Shown: piece by piece, positions 8,702 through 16,786 of the stretch
How positions within the stretch are numbered: position 1 is the stretch's first letter
Layout of the letters: every line of letters begins with the position of its first letter
NCBI GenBank assembly: GCA_024508935.1
Contig: JANINW010000014.1
Span: 143,920 to 207,919, forward strand
Length of the DNA: 64,000 bases
Direction of reading: 5' to 3'
Origin: Flavipsychrobacter sp.
GTDB taxonomy: Bacteria > Bacteroidota > Bacteroidia > Chitinophagales > Chitinophagaceae
Notes under the pieces: model-generated
What the model was told of the DNA's origin: nothing
Seen by the model: only the letters and a program-made list of their open reading frames with translations
Database searches by the model: none
Position numbers and translations under genes: made by a program

Positions 8702-9482
8702 TCTCTCCCTGGTTTTGACCCCATACAAATACACCAACATTATCTTTATCCTGCTGCTGATAGGTCTGGATATTGGTTACCTGTATGGGGTATTGGCATG
8801 GTGGTGGTTATTGATACTGCTTATTGCATATATACATGTACTGGTATTAGGTGCCATTTATATTCAATGGAATTTCTACCTGCCATCGTATAACAAGGGT
8901 AACGATAAAAAGTATATCGCCCTGAGCTTTGATGATGGCCCTGCAACACATACTGCTGCCATACTGGATGTATTGAAACAACATAATGTGCAGGCTGCAT
9001 TTTTTACTATAGGCAAGCATACTGCCACGCATACTGCCCTTGTAAAACGATGGCATGACGAAGGGCATCTTATTGGCAATCACAGTTATAACCATGGTTT
9101 CAATTTTGATTGGCAGAGCAGCCGGACAATGGCAGAGGAGATCAACCGTACAAATGAAGTGGTAAAAGCGATAACGGGACAAACCCCGAGGCTGTTCCGT
9201 CCGCCATATGGGGTAACTAATCCCAATGTAGCTAAGGCGGTACAAATGACGCAAATGAAGTCTGTTGGTTGGAATGTGCGCTCCTTCGATACAAAGGCTA
9301 AAGACCCCCAAGTATTGTTGAACCGTATACTTAATCATATTCATGGAGGCGATATTATTCTCCTGCACGATTCAATGGAGATAACCCGTGAAATTTTAAC
9401 GGATTTAATACTTCAGGCAAGGAAAAAGGGCTTTACCTTTGCGCGCATAGATAAATTACTTGATATTGAAGCGTATGCGTAG
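8679..9482 (+). CDS. NodB-type polysaccharide deacetylase, membrane-anchored
   Basis: Two hydrophobic segments at residues about 20-60 are followed by a NodB homology domain: motif 1 SFDDGPATH (catalytic base Asp and metal Asp), motif 2 HSYNHG (metal His pair), motif 3 RPPYGVTN and a late ILLHDS. It should act on the periplasmic face, removing acetyl groups from a glycan; the substrate is unknown. The first start, GTG at 8679, overlaps kdnB by 23 bases; an in-frame TTG at 8715 would avoid the overlap and still keep the membrane segments. It opens a group with LolA-like, lipoprotein and dehydratase genes. Confidence 0.85.
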   Translation: MPYTNVYNLSLVLTPYKYTNIIFILLLIGLDIGYLYGVLAWWWLLILLIAYIHVLVLGAIYIQWNFYLPSYNKGNDKKYIALSFDDGPATHTAAILDVLKQHNVQAAFFTIGKHTATHTALVKRWHDEGHLIGNHSYNHGFNFDWQSSRTMAEEINRTNEVVKAITGQTPRLFRPPYGVTNPNVAKAVQMTQMKSVGWNVRSFDTKAKDPQVLLNRILNHIHGGDIILLHDSMEITREILTDLILQARKKGFTFARIDKLLDIEAYA

Positions 9483-10110
9483 GATTTTCTTTTTTAATGT
9501 TTTAATGGTATCGGCACTCAATGTTTTTGGACAGGCTAAGGGATATCAACCTGTGAAAAATGTAGCGGCCTTTCAGCAGGAGCTTACAAAATCCAATACT
9601 GCAATACAAACAATTGCCAGCGATTTTGTCCAGGTGAAAAACCTGTCTATGCTGGCTGATAAGATTAAATCGAAAGGTAAATTCTACTTCAAAAAAGAAG
9701 ATAAGGTACGTATAGAATATACAACTCCGTTTTCATACCTGCTGGTAATGAATGCGGGACAGGTAATGGTAAAGGATGAGCAACGCACCAGCAAGATAAA
9801 CACTAAGAACAGCCAGGCTATGCAGTCGGTAAATCGCATTATGATAGATTGCATGCGCGGTACTGTTTTCCAGAATCCGGATTTTAAGGTGGCTGCTTAT
9901 GAAAATGGTAGTACTTACCAGTTAGCTATGGTGCCTGCCACAGCATCTATGAAGAAAATGTTCAAGCAGATAGATGTGTATATGGACAAGAAGAACTTTG
10001 ACGTAGACCGGCTGACAATGACAGAACTGGGCGGCGACTATACCGATATGGATTTTATCAACACACAACATAATGTGTCGCTGAATGAAGCACTATTTAA
10101 AGTTAAGTAG
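9475..10110 (+). CDS. LolA-like outer membrane lipoprotein carrier
   Basis: 211 residues from the ATG at 9475 (the frame opens at a TTG at 9460). A signal peptide (IFFFNVLMVSALNVFGQ) leads a LolA-type domain: SDFVQVKN, GKFYFKKEDKVRIEYTTP and YLLVMNAGQVMVKDE give the typical strand pattern in which LolA reads 'G.f.y.kPd..Rw.y..P'. LolA proteins shuttle lipids or lipoproteins across the periplasm. The stand-alone position beside a fatty-acid dehydratase, rather than with lolB or ftsK, suggests a dedicated carrier for a lipid product, as in aryl-polyene-type clusters. It overlaps its neighbours by 8 and 26 bases. Confidence 0.82.
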   Translation: MRRIFFFNVLMVSALNVFGQAKGYQPVKNVAAFQQELTKSNTAIQTIASDFVQVKNLSMLADKIKSKGKFYFKKEDKVRIEYTTPFSYLLVMNAGQVMVKDEQRTSKINTKNSQAMQSVNRIMIDCMRGTVFQNPDFKVAAYENGSTYQLAMVPATASMKKMFKQIDVYMDKKNFDVDRLTMTELGGDYTDMDFINTQHNVSLNEALFKVK

Positions 10111-10738
10111 CATTTTTGTGCTGCTTTTTTTTGCGGCATGCACGTCTCCATACAAACATTTAAAAGCCGGAGATCCCTCACATTCGGCATTTGTTTACAA
10201 GCCCTCGTTTGACAAGGTATTATACCGCTGTACCGTCAATGGGAGAATCATATTTAAAAAATTTCATCTTAGTGGGGTGCTGTTTTTCAAGACATTAGAA
10301 ACTGGCACGGTACGTGCTATATTTCAAAATGAGATGGGTTTTACCTTTTTCGATTTTGAATGGGATCAGCAGGATTCTTTCCATGTGAATAGTATTATTC
10401 CTCAACTGGACAAGCCTGCCCTGGTAAAGACGTTGAAAAAGGACATGAACCTGCTGCTGATGAAGGGACTGGATAAAAAATCTGAAGTTTTTTTTATAAG
10501 TGATAGGGGTAATGAAGGGTTTTACTGTCTTAGTTTAGAGAAAGGCGTTGTTTATTACATAGAAAAGGACAGTCAACTGGTAAGAATTGAGAATGCAGGC
10601 GGGAAAAAGAAGGTTGTAACTATAAAAATGGGAAAGAAAAACACTGCTGCTGCTATGCCGGAAAGTGTATTCTTCAACCACCACAAAGCGAATTTTACTA
10701 TTGAACTGAATAAAATAGAGCAGGATGTTAATGAATGA
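10085..10738 (+). CDS. lipoprotein of unknown function in LolA cluster
   Basis: 217 residues with a lipobox (VLLFFAAC, Cys at about residue 19), so it is a predicted lipoprotein. The rest has a beta-rich pattern with no motif I recognise. Neighbour logic is the main clue: it begins 26 bases inside the lolA-like gene and ends 8-14 bases inside the dehydratase gene, so the three are translated together. A receptor that accepts cargo from the LolA-like carrier, in the way LolB does, is a reasonable guess but not shown. No transfer signs are visible. Confidence 0.75.
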   Translation: MKHYLKLSSIFVLLFFAACTSPYKHLKAGDPSHSAFVYKPSFDKVLYRCTVNGRIIFKKFHLSGVLFFKTLETGTVRAIFQNEMGFTFFDFEWDQQDSFHVNSIIPQLDKPALVKTLKKDMNLLLMKGLDKKSEVFFISDRGNEGFYCLSLEKGVVYYIEKDSQLVRIENAGGKKKVVTIKMGKKNTAAAMPESVFFNHHKANFTIELNKIEQDVNE

Positions 10739-11084
10739 TTTTTATACGATAGAATATTTACAACGCGAACCCAACAGCTTTTCCTGCAAGGTAGCGTTTA
10801 ATACCCACCATGATATTTTTAAAGGCCACTTTCCGGGGCAGCCAGTAGTGCCGGGTGTGTGTATGATGGAAATGGTGAAAGAATTGCTGGAGCAGCAGAC
10901 CGATAAAGACCTTTGGCTGCGCAATGCAGGCCAGGTAAAGTTCCTGCAGTTTGTAACGCCCGATGTTCAGCCTGTGGTAAACGTAAGCTGGCAGGAAGAA
11001 AGTAAAGGCTATAATGTCAGCGCATCATTCAAAAATGATACATCCGATCTGTTTAAACTATCCGGAAAATTCGAAGCTAAATAG
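10725..11084 (+). CDS. FabZ-like 3-hydroxyacyl-ACP dehydratase
   Basis: 119 residues, a compact hotdog protein. GHFPGQPVVPGVCMMEM holds the FabZ/FabA active-site His (GHFPG) and the following Glu (MMEM), so it is likely active on 3-hydroxyacyl thioesters. It is shorter than housekeeping FabZ (about 145), which fits the specialised dehydratases found in aryl-polyene and related lipid clusters. Either ATG, 10725 or 10731, may be used. It ends 8 bases inside the convergent trmH gene. Confidence 0.83.
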   Translation: MLMNDFYTIEYLQREPNSFSCKVAFNTHHDIFKGHFPGQPVVPGVCMMEMVKELLEQQTDKDLWLRNAGQVKFLQFVTPDVQPVVNVSWQEESKGYNVSASFKNDTSDLFKLSGKFEAK

Positions 11085-11685
11085 TAGACTCTGTTGACTC
11101 TCCGTATAGTTTCCATTTTTTAGCCAGCGTATTCCATTCTGCTTCACCGAGCCTGGATTCGCCCTTATAAAAACCTTTCAATTCGCGCTGGCGAAATGCT
11201 TCGTAAAGCGATATAGCACAGGCAACTGATATATTCAGAGATTTGACCATGCCCACCTGCGGTATTATAAAATTGCCATCGCAATAGCTGAGACATTCCT
11301 CCGTCACACCTGCATGTTCATTGCCAAATACAAGTGCTACAGGTTCTGTCAAATCTAGTTCGTACAAAGAATGAGCGTCGCTGCTCAGGTGCGTGGCGTA
11401 TATCTTGCTGTATTTTTCCCTCACAGCTTTTATACAAGCTTCGGTATTATCAAATTCATGGATGGTGAGCCAACCTGCAGCACTTGCAGAGCTTTTCTTG
11501 CCGAATTTTCTATGACGCGCTATTTGTGTATTTAAAACATACAATTCCTGCACGCCTATGGCATCGCAGGTACGCATTACAGCTGCTATATTGTGCGGGT
11601 CATGCACATTTTCCATTATTATGGCCAAGTCTGGCTGGCGACGGTTCAATACGTCCTTAATGCGCGCTTTTCTTTCAGGTGTCAT
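11077..11685 (-). CDS. trmH: tRNA (guanosine-2'-O-)-methyltransferase, TrmH/SpoU family
   Basis: 202 residues from the chosen start. The N-terminus MTPERKARIKDVLNRRQPDL parallels E. coli TrmH (MNPTRYARI...RRQPDL), which decides the start; the frame runs on to 11751. SPOUT motifs: motif 1 MENVHDPHNIAAVMRTCDA with the catalytic Asn and Arg, motif 2 VALVFGNEHAGVTEE, motif 3 IPQVGMVKSLNISVACAI. The enzyme 2'-O-methylates G18 in tRNA D-loops. It is convergent with the dehydratase gene and divergent from the GT2 gene. Confidence 0.92.
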   Translation of the reverse strand: MTPERKARIKDVLNRRQPDLAIIMENVHDPHNIAAVMRTCDAIGVQELYVLNTQIARHRKFGKKSSASAAGWLTIHEFDNTEACIKAVREKYSKIYATHLSSDAHSLYELDLTEPVALVFGNEHAGVTEECLSYCDGNFIIPQVGMVKSLNISVACAISLYEAFRQRELKGFYKGESRLGEAEWNTLAKKWKLYGESTESTI

Positions 11686-11756
11686 AAACTGGGGTAAAAA
11701 TACTGTGCTTTTTGTAAATTGATAATAAATACTGTAGCGGGATTTACGCACGTTTT

Positions 11757-12629
11757 ATGAAGATCAGCATTATTATGCCTACTTACAACCGGGCAAATTA
11801 CATTATTGAAACAGTGCAGAGTATACAAAACCAGACCTACACTAACTGGGAACTGCTGATAATGGATGATGGCTCGGAAGACGAAACTGAAGTGCTGGTA
11901 CGTGAATTGGGAGACAGCAGGATACAGTTTATAAAGCTTGGCAGGCTAGGTATAAACAGTAAGGTGAAAAATATTGGGGTTAAACATGCTTCCGGGGAGC
12001 TACTTGCATTCATGGATTCGGATGACCTATGGCCGCCCGGTAAACTCGAGACCCAATATAATTTATTGCTGCAATATCCGGATGCGGGTTTTTCCTTAAC
12101 GAATGTCTACAATTTTGGTGATGATAGGGTACCATTTGAATATTACTACACACAGCGGGAAGGGCATTTCTGTGGCAATGCGTTTATAGACTTTTGCGAA
12201 GGGCAAATAAGTCCTTTCATACAAACCCTGATGGTTTGGAAAAAGAATTTCATTGAAATAGGAGGGTTTGATGAGCGTTACAATTTTTCAGATTATACTT
12301 TAATAGGAAAATTATGCTATGCCTATCATCTCCTATTATTATACGATGTGTTATTGTATCGCAGGATACACAATAGCAATGATAATTCCAGCGACTGGAC
12401 GAAGGCCTATAAAGAGAATTTCGAGACGCTTCAATCATTTATAGACAGTAAGATGCTGCCACATGCTATAGGCAACCAAATACTTTTTAAGATAAACATT
12501 AACATGGCACAACAATATGCGGCCAATAGGCAAAAAAGAAAGGCAATATCCAGGTTACTTACAGCCTGGCATTATGCCCCGGCCAGCATAATCCCATTTA
12601 AGAAAATAATAAAAACAATACTTAGCTAA
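11757..12629 (+). CDS. glycosyltransferase family 2
   Basis: 290 residues with a GT-A fold. It begins ISIIMPTYNRANYIIETVQSI, the usual GT2 N-terminus; MDDGSEDET follows, and the metal-binding DXD is FMDSDDLW. The C-terminal region contains GGFDERYNFSDYTLIGKLCY, the acceptor-site ED/SD type helix. It adds a sugar from an NDP-donor to a surface glycan in the cytoplasm; the acceptor is unknown. It stands alone between divergent trmH and a convergent lipoprotein gene, ending at a terminator. Confidence 0.9.
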   Translation: MKISIIMPTYNRANYIIETVQSIQNQTYTNWELLIMDDGSEDETEVLVRELGDSRIQFIKLGRLGINSKVKNIGVKHASGELLAFMDSDDLWPPGKLETQYNLLLQYPDAGFSLTNVYNFGDDRVPFEYYYTQREGHFCGNAFIDFCEGQISPFIQTLMVWKKNFIEIGGFDERYNFSDYTLIGKLCYAYHLLLLYDVLLYRRIHNSNDNSSDWTKAYKENFETLQSFIDSKMLPHAIGNQILFKININMAQQYAANRQKRKAISRLLTAWHYAPASIIPFKKIIKTILS

Positions 12630-12639
12630 TACCAATAAA

Positions 12640-12665
12640 GAAGGGCCTCCTTGTAGAAGCCCTTT
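12640..12665. terminator. terminator between convergent genes
   Basis: A 7-bp stem (GAAGGGC/GCCCTTT with one G-T pair) spans a 12-base loop, directly after the GT2 stop. It sits between two genes that meet tail to tail and may serve both. Confidence 0.6.
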
Positions 12666-12692
12666 CTCTGTTACCCTGTAGTGTCTTTTATG

Positions 12693-13499
12693 CTATTTAC
12701 ATTTAGCTTGCTGGTGTATCCATTTAGATCCGTCTTTGTATATGAGTACCATATCAACAGGCAGTGCCACATTTAATGGTTTGGCAACAGCTTCCATTTT
12801 TATCATACTATCCAGTTTTTTATCCGGGCGAAGACCGGAAGCATAAAATTTAGGATGGGTAGCCAGGAAGCCGCGTATAGAATCCTGGGAGCCGGCAATG
12901 AGTAAAGTTGGTAATTTTCTGAGTTGCGATTGGTTGAGGGTATTGCGCAATAGCTGCAGTGTATCGGCCTTACTATCCGGTATGTAATATTTGTAAGAAG
13001 ACAACTGTGCGGCAGTGCCTGCAAAAGTTACAGCAGTTACCTGTAGCAGGTGGTCGTCTTCAAACAAACGGGCGTAGAGTGACTTGTCTTCTGCTTTAAT
13101 ATGGTTCGCTATCTTCAATAGGGTATCTGCAACATAAGTATCATAGGCGGGCAGCAGGCTGGACACATTATTGTCTTTGGTAGCCATATCGAAAAACAGT
13201 TGCGAGGCATCAAATGTCTTCACGCCGTTCACTCCATACCGCACCAGCGAGCCGGATATGAGGTAAAAGATATTGCCTGCCTTGCGCAATTTGCACACTG
13301 TATCAAATACAGTACTGTTTATTTCATTGCTGTAAGTAGATAAGCGTGAATCGGCAGCCATCCATACGCTGTCGTTCTTGAAATAAGTAATGGTAGTTGT
13401 GCCTCCGGAAACTTCGAGTTTGTCTGCTTTGTGTTTTTCATTGCAGCCAATGCCAAAAATGGAGAGCAAAAAGAGGGGTAATCCTAATGCTTTTTTCAT
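12693..13499 (-). CDS. lipoprotein with proteasome-like (Ntn-hydrolase) N-terminus
   Basis: 268 residues. A lipobox (IFGIGC, Cys19) predicts lipid anchoring. Residues 32-52 read as the start of a proteasome/HslV beta subunit: SGG then TTTIT, then VWMAADSR. Counting Thr34 as Thr1, Asp50 and Arg52 fall exactly at positions 17 and 19, as in 20S beta subunits (AADSR). A Lys (CKLRK, position about 37) and a following ISGS resemble Lys33 and the next strand, with a four-residue offset. The rest is not recognised. An extracytoplasmic Ntn hydrolase is inferred; a non-catalytic homologue is possible. It shares a terminator with the GT2 gene. Confidence 0.7.
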   Translation of the reverse strand: MKKALGLPLFLLSIFGIGCNEKHKADKLEVSGGTTTITYFKNDSVWMAADSRLSTYSNEINSTVFDTVCKLRKAGNIFYLISGSLVRYGVNGVKTFDASQLFFDMATKDNNVSSLLPAYDTYVADTLLKIANHIKAEDKSLYARLFEDDHLLQVTAVTFAGTAAQLSSYKYYIPDSKADTLQLLRNTLNQSQLRKLPTLLIAGSQDSIRGFLATHPKFYASGLRPDKKLDSMIKMEAVAKPLNVALPVDMVLIYKDGSKWIHQQAKCK

Positions 13500-13688
13500 A
13501 AAAGAGAATTGTAGTTCTATAAAAATAAACAGCTATAACATCTTTATCTCTATATCCTCTACAATGTAATAAATGGTGATATAAGCCATGAAAGTACTTC
13601 AGCTCGAGCCTATTATGCAATAGGCGGCTGAAAAATTAGCAGAACTCTAACAATTTGAATATGAGCTATGTAGCGAGATATAAATGAT

Positions 13689-13720
13689 AAAAGCCTGACA
13701 GGCTTAGCTATCAGGCTTTT
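13689..13720. terminator. bidirectional terminator after tRNA-Met
   Basis: A perfect 10-bp inverted repeat (AAAAGCCTGA/TCAGGCTTTT) with a 12-base loop lies 11 bases beyond the tRNA 3' end. Runs of A and T on both flanks make it usable on either strand; on the minus strand it would end the tRNA transcript. Confidence 0.8.
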
Positions 13721-13730
13721 TTAGGACTTG

Positions 13731-13804
13731 TAGCGAAGACGGGAGTTGAACCCGTGACCTCAGGGTTATGAATCCTGCGCTCTAACCATCTGAGCTACCT
13801 CGCC
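13731..13804 (-). tRNA. tRNA-Met (CAT)
   Basis: A 74-nt cloverleaf on the minus strand. The acceptor stem GGCGAGG pairs with CTTCGCT (including two G-T pairs), the D arm is GCTC/GAGC, the anticodon loop is TTCATAA, and the T arm is ACGGG-TTCAACT-CCCGT. The anticodon CAT with a normally paired 1-72 position suggests elongator Met, not the initiator. CCA is not encoded. The last anticodon-stem pair is A31 with C39, a mismatch. Ile-CAT (lysidine) is possible but the body resembles Met. Confidence 0.92.
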
Positions 13805-13816
13805 AAAATTGGATTG

Positions 13817-13849
13817 CAAAGGTAGGTAAAACTTTAAAGATTTGCCAAA
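13817..13849 (-). promoter_or_regulatory. promoter of tRNA-Met, TTTG-N21-TACCTTTG
   Basis: Reading the minus strand, TTTG (13849-13846) is followed after 21 bases by TACCTTTG (13824-13817), a full match to the Bacteroidota housekeeping promoter. The tRNA begins 13 bases later. It overlaps the 3' end of the thioesterase gene. Confidence 0.75.
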
Positions 13850-14283
13850 CCTTGGAGCTGTTTTTTTAAGGCACGCGGCATATTGGTTTTTTGCCGCATC
13901 TTATAATCAAAACATACCATAGCTGTTTTTGCATGTGCAATGTCTTTGCTACTACCATCGTTGCGTTGTGCAGAGATATGATATAAAAGGTCGAAAGTAT
14001 ATTCGGTTATTTCTTCGGCATATACATTCACGGTCAATACATCACCATAAAATGCTTCTCCTTTATAGGCTATCATTACATCGGCCATTATAAGCCCCAC
14101 ACCGTCTATGTTCAGTTCTGTATAGCCGTTTTGGGCAAGCCATTGTACTCTTGATTCGTGGATGATGGAAAGAACAGAATCATTACCTACATGGCCTCCA
14201 TAATTAATGTCACTTATTCTGACGGGAATGGTAACTTTGGCAATAGGATTTTCAGCAGGAAATTTTATTTTTACACGCCCCAT
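13834..14283 (-). CDS. acyl-CoA thioesterase, 4HBT hotdog family
   Basis: 149 residues of the 4HBT/thioesterase group. IPVRISDINYGGHVGNDSVL is the active-site segment with Asp and the G-H-V-x-N pattern seen in FcbC/YbgC-like thioesterases; hydrophobic strands with DVMIAYKGEAFYGD and AMVCFDYKM follow. The start is the ATG at 14283; a GTG just before it is also in frame. Substrate unknown. It is divergent from the FAH-family gene with 22 bases between starts, so their regulatory regions overlap. Confidence 0.83.
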   Translation of the reverse strand: MGRVKIKFPAENPIAKVTIPVRISDINYGGHVGNDSVLSIIHESRVQWLAQNGYTELNIDGVGLIMADVMIAYKGEAFYGDVLTVNVYAEEITEYTFDLLYHISAQRNDGSSKDIAHAKTAMVCFDYKMRQKTNMPRALKKQLQGLANL

Positions 14284-14305
14284 CACAAAATTTATTTTTT
14301 CTACT

Positions 14306-14917
14306 ATGAAAATTATATGTATTGGCCGAAATTACGCCGATCATGCCAAAGAACTAAATAATGAGGTGCCGGCTGAGCCAGTCATTTTTATGAAACCTAA
14401 AAATGCACTGCTCTTGCCCCAGAAGCCACTGTATTATCCTGATTTTACAGACGATCTGCAATACGAATGTGAGTTGGTAATTAAGATCAATAAGAATGGT
14501 AAGTACATACAGGAAAGATTTGCCCATAAATATTACAACGAGATATCTGTAGGTATTGATTTTACTGCAAGGGATCTGCAGCAACAACAAAAACAGAAAG
14601 GCCTGCCCTGGGAGATCGCTAAGTCATTTGATGCTTCGGCTGTGGTAGGCAGTTTCATTACCCTCACACCAGATATAGATCTTTCCAACCTGAATTTCAG
14701 CCTGAAGTTGAATGGCAATATGGTGCAGCAGGGCAACACTTCACATATGTTGTTTAATGTAAACCGCATTATAGAGTATGCATCCCGGTTTTTTACGCTA
14801 AACATTGGTGACCTTATTTTTACAGGTACACCGGCCGGCGTTGGTTCTGTAAATGTGTACGATAAGCTCGAGGGTTATATAGAAGACAAAAAGCTGATGG
14901 AGGTGGATATCCGCTAA
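14306..14917 (+). CDS. fumarylacetoacetate hydrolase (FAH) family protein
   Basis: 203 residues. Family motifs: IICIGRNYADHAKEL, IFMKPKNALL, YECELVIKI (metal-binding Glu pair), VGIDFTARDLQ, and the end FTGTPAGVGSV. It resembles FAHD1-type acylpyruvases/oxaloacetate decarboxylases and 2-hydroxyhepta-diene-dioate isomerases; which one cannot be told. The ORF opens at 14207, inside the divergent gene; the ATG at 14306 starts exactly at the conserved KIICIGRNY. Cytoplasmic enzyme. Bestrophin follows after 19 bases. Confidence 0.9.
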   Translation: MKIICIGRNYADHAKELNNEVPAEPVIFMKPKNALLLPQKPLYYPDFTDDLQYECELVIKINKNGKYIQERFAHKYYNEISVGIDFTARDLQQQQKQKGLPWEIAKSFDASAVVGSFITLTPDIDLSNLNFSLKLNGNMVQQGNTSHMLFNVNRIIEYASRFFTLNIGDLIFTGTPAGVGSVNVYDKLEGYIEDKKLMEVDIR

Positions 14918-14936
14918 TCATAACAATGCAATAATT

Positions 14937-15818
14937 GTGCGCATTTACAATCCCAAGAACTGGTTTGGTATATTATTCCAGTTTCACAAGTATGATACTC
15001 TACGTAAGCTATTCTGGCTTATTTTACTTATTGCGTTATACAGTTTTATTATTGCATATGCCGAGCTGCATTACTTTGGGCTTAGCGAAAATAAGTATGT
15101 AAAGAACATCTACCAGATGCATGGCTTGCTTGGTTTTGCATTGTCATTACTGCTCGTATTTCGTACCAATACAGCTTATGACAGGTGGTGGGAGGGGCGC
15201 AAGTTGTGGGGGGCACTTGTGAATAATAGCAGGAACCTGGCCATAAAACTGAATGCTATTATTGCTAAAGACGATACAGATAACCGTCTTTTTTTCAGTA
15301 AGGCCATACCTATGTATGCAGTGGTACTGAAAGAGCATTTGCAGTCAGAATTTACCCGTTATGCGCTGGATGAGCATACTCATGCGGAATTTAAAACCCT
15401 TAATAATGATAAGCATGCATCTAACCAGGTAGCGGCTGTTATTACAGGTCGTGTAATAAACCTGCAAAAAGCAGGCGGATTTACACAAGAGCAGTTATTG
15501 TTTATCAACCCGGAACTTACCAGTTTTACGGATATATGTGGCGCCTGCGAGCGTATAAAGAATACACCGATACCATATTCTTATAGTGCTTTTATTAAGA
15601 AATTCATATTTATATATGTGATGACCCTGCCTTTTGGGTATGCGTTTATGCTGGGGTACTGGATTGTGCCTGTGGTGTCTATTGTGTTTTATGTGTTAGC
15701 CAGTCTTGAGCTGATTGCGGAAGAAATAGAAGATCCGTTTGGTAAAGATTCCAATGATCTGCCGATGGACAAAATTGCCGCTAATATCGAAAAGCATGTG
15801 GCTGAAATACTAATTTAG
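14937..15818 (+). CDS. bestrophin family anion channel
   Basis: 293 residues. The start is LFQFHKYDTLRKLFW, followed by a first membrane segment, and FRTNTAYDRWWEGRKLWG, the central signature of bacterial bestrophins (UPF0187); later LPFGYAFMLGYWIVPVV and IEDPFGKDSNDLPMD match the conserved channel neck and C-terminal loop. Members form pentameric anion or cation channels in the inner membrane. Translation seems to begin at GTG 14937, because the nearest upstream ATG is followed at once by a stop codon. It ends 4 bases before the SMR transporter. Confidence 0.92.
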   Translation: MRIYNPKNWFGILFQFHKYDTLRKLFWLILLIALYSFIIAYAELHYFGLSENKYVKNIYQMHGLLGFALSLLLVFRTNTAYDRWWEGRKLWGALVNNSRNLAIKLNAIIAKDDTDNRLFFSKAIPMYAVVLKEHLQSEFTRYALDEHTHAEFKTLNNDKHASNQVAAVITGRVINLQKAGGFTQEQLLFINPELTSFTDICGACERIKNTPIPYSYSAFIKKFIFIYVMTLPFGYAFMLGYWIVPVVSIVFYVLASLELIAEEIEDPFGKDSNDLPMDKIAANIEKHVAEILI

Positions 15819-15822
15819 CACA

Positions 15823-16155
15823 ATGAAATACCTGTATTTATTAATAGCCATCATTTCAGAAACTGTTGCTACCAGTTTTTTAAAAGCGTCTGAGGGCTTT
15901 ACCCGCTTCTGGCCCAGTGTGTTTGTAATAGTAGGGTATGCCCTGGCTTTTTTCTTTCTGAGCATAACCGTAAAAGTGATGCCTATAGGCATTACTTATG
16001 CTTTATGGTCTGGCATAGGCATTGTATTGGTAACCATAGCAGGCATCTTTTTATATAAGCAGGTTCCTGATCTGCCGGCAATATTGGGCATGTCGCTAAT
16101 ACTAGCAGGTGTGCTGGTCATTCACCTATTTTCCAAAACTACTGGAGAGCATTAA
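15823..16155 (+). CDS. SMR family multidrug transporter
   Basis: 110 residues with four membrane helices, the standard small multidrug resistance size. The essential Glu is in TM1 (IAIISETVATSFLKAS); GITYALWSGIGIVLV in TM3 is the family signature. EmrE/SugE-like proteins exchange cationic or guanidinium compounds against protons. The sequence does not distinguish a drug exporter from a guanidinium one. It sits in a compact run after bestrophin. Confidence 0.92.
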   Translation: MKYLYLLIAIISETVATSFLKASEGFTRFWPSVFVIVGYALAFFFLSITVKVMPIGITYALWSGIGIVLVTIAGIFLYKQVPDLPAILGMSLILAGVLVIHLFSKTTGEH

Positions 16156-16220
16156 GATTGAAGCTGCACATTCTAAAAGTGTGGCTTTTCGCATATCTTC
16201 GTTTACTCATCTTTCTTAGT

Positions 16221-16775
16221 ATGAAGCATATCATTTCACTATTCTTTTTGTCGGCTGTGTTTACTTGTAGTGTGCCTGCAAATGCACAGCAGCAGCCTAA
16301 TATAGGATGCATGGATAAAACCCTGCGGCTGCAGGCCGAACAGATAAAACAAGACCTGAAAGCACAGGGCATGTCGGTATATAAGGATGCTATGGTGTCG
16401 ATGGAATCAAGAGAGCCCTTTCCTATTGCCGTGCAACTTACCAAGGGACAGATGTATCAAATGGTATTTGTGGGCAGCAAGGAAGCCAGCCGCCTGACCT
16501 TTGAATTATATGACGGTCAGGATAATAAAATTGATCAGAAGGAACTGGATGACCCAGCCGATGCTAACTATGTTATCTATCCTTTTATCCCGGATAAAAC
16601 AGATATGTATCTGGTAGTCCTTACTCAAAAACTGAAGAGTAAAACCTTGTGCAGCAGCTTCTGCATTTTGCAAAAACTAGAAACACCAGCTAAAAATACA
16701 AGTACGGCACCTGCTAAAAAGTCAGGTAGTGATGCTCCCTATCCATTGAAAAGAGGTAACAACATAAAGAAGTAG
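16221..16775 (+). CDS. secreted protein of unknown function
   Basis: 184 residues from the ATG at 16221; the frame opens at 16158, but the signal peptide (ISLFFLSAVFTCSVPANA) starts right after 16221. The mature part begins QQQPNIGC and has two further Cys near the end (CSSFCIL). The core (FPIAVQLTKGQMYQMVFVG...) resembles a compact beta-domain, with no family I can name. The tail is Lys/Pro-rich, probably disordered. A TATCTTCG (16194-16201) upstream approximates a -7 box, so it may start its own transcript. Eleven bases separate it from ung. Confidence 0.7.
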   Translation: MKHIISLFFLSAVFTCSVPANAQQQPNIGCMDKTLRLQAEQIKQDLKAQGMSVYKDAMVSMESREPFPIAVQLTKGQMYQMVFVGSKEASRLTFELYDGQDNKIDQKELDDPADANYVIYPFIPDKTDMYLVVLTQKLKSKTLCSSFCILQKLETPAKNTSTAPAKKSGSDAPYPLKRGNNIKK

Positions 16776-16786
16776 AATAGGGTATT

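Noticed and set aside
8847-9368. 173-codon minus-strand ORF
   Set aside because: Antisense to the NodB deacetylase; the sense frame has all three motifs, the antisense none.
13731-13804. tRNA-Ile with CAT (lysidine)
   Set aside because: The body and acceptor stem resemble tRNA-Met in this phylum, but a distinction by sequence alone is not absolute.
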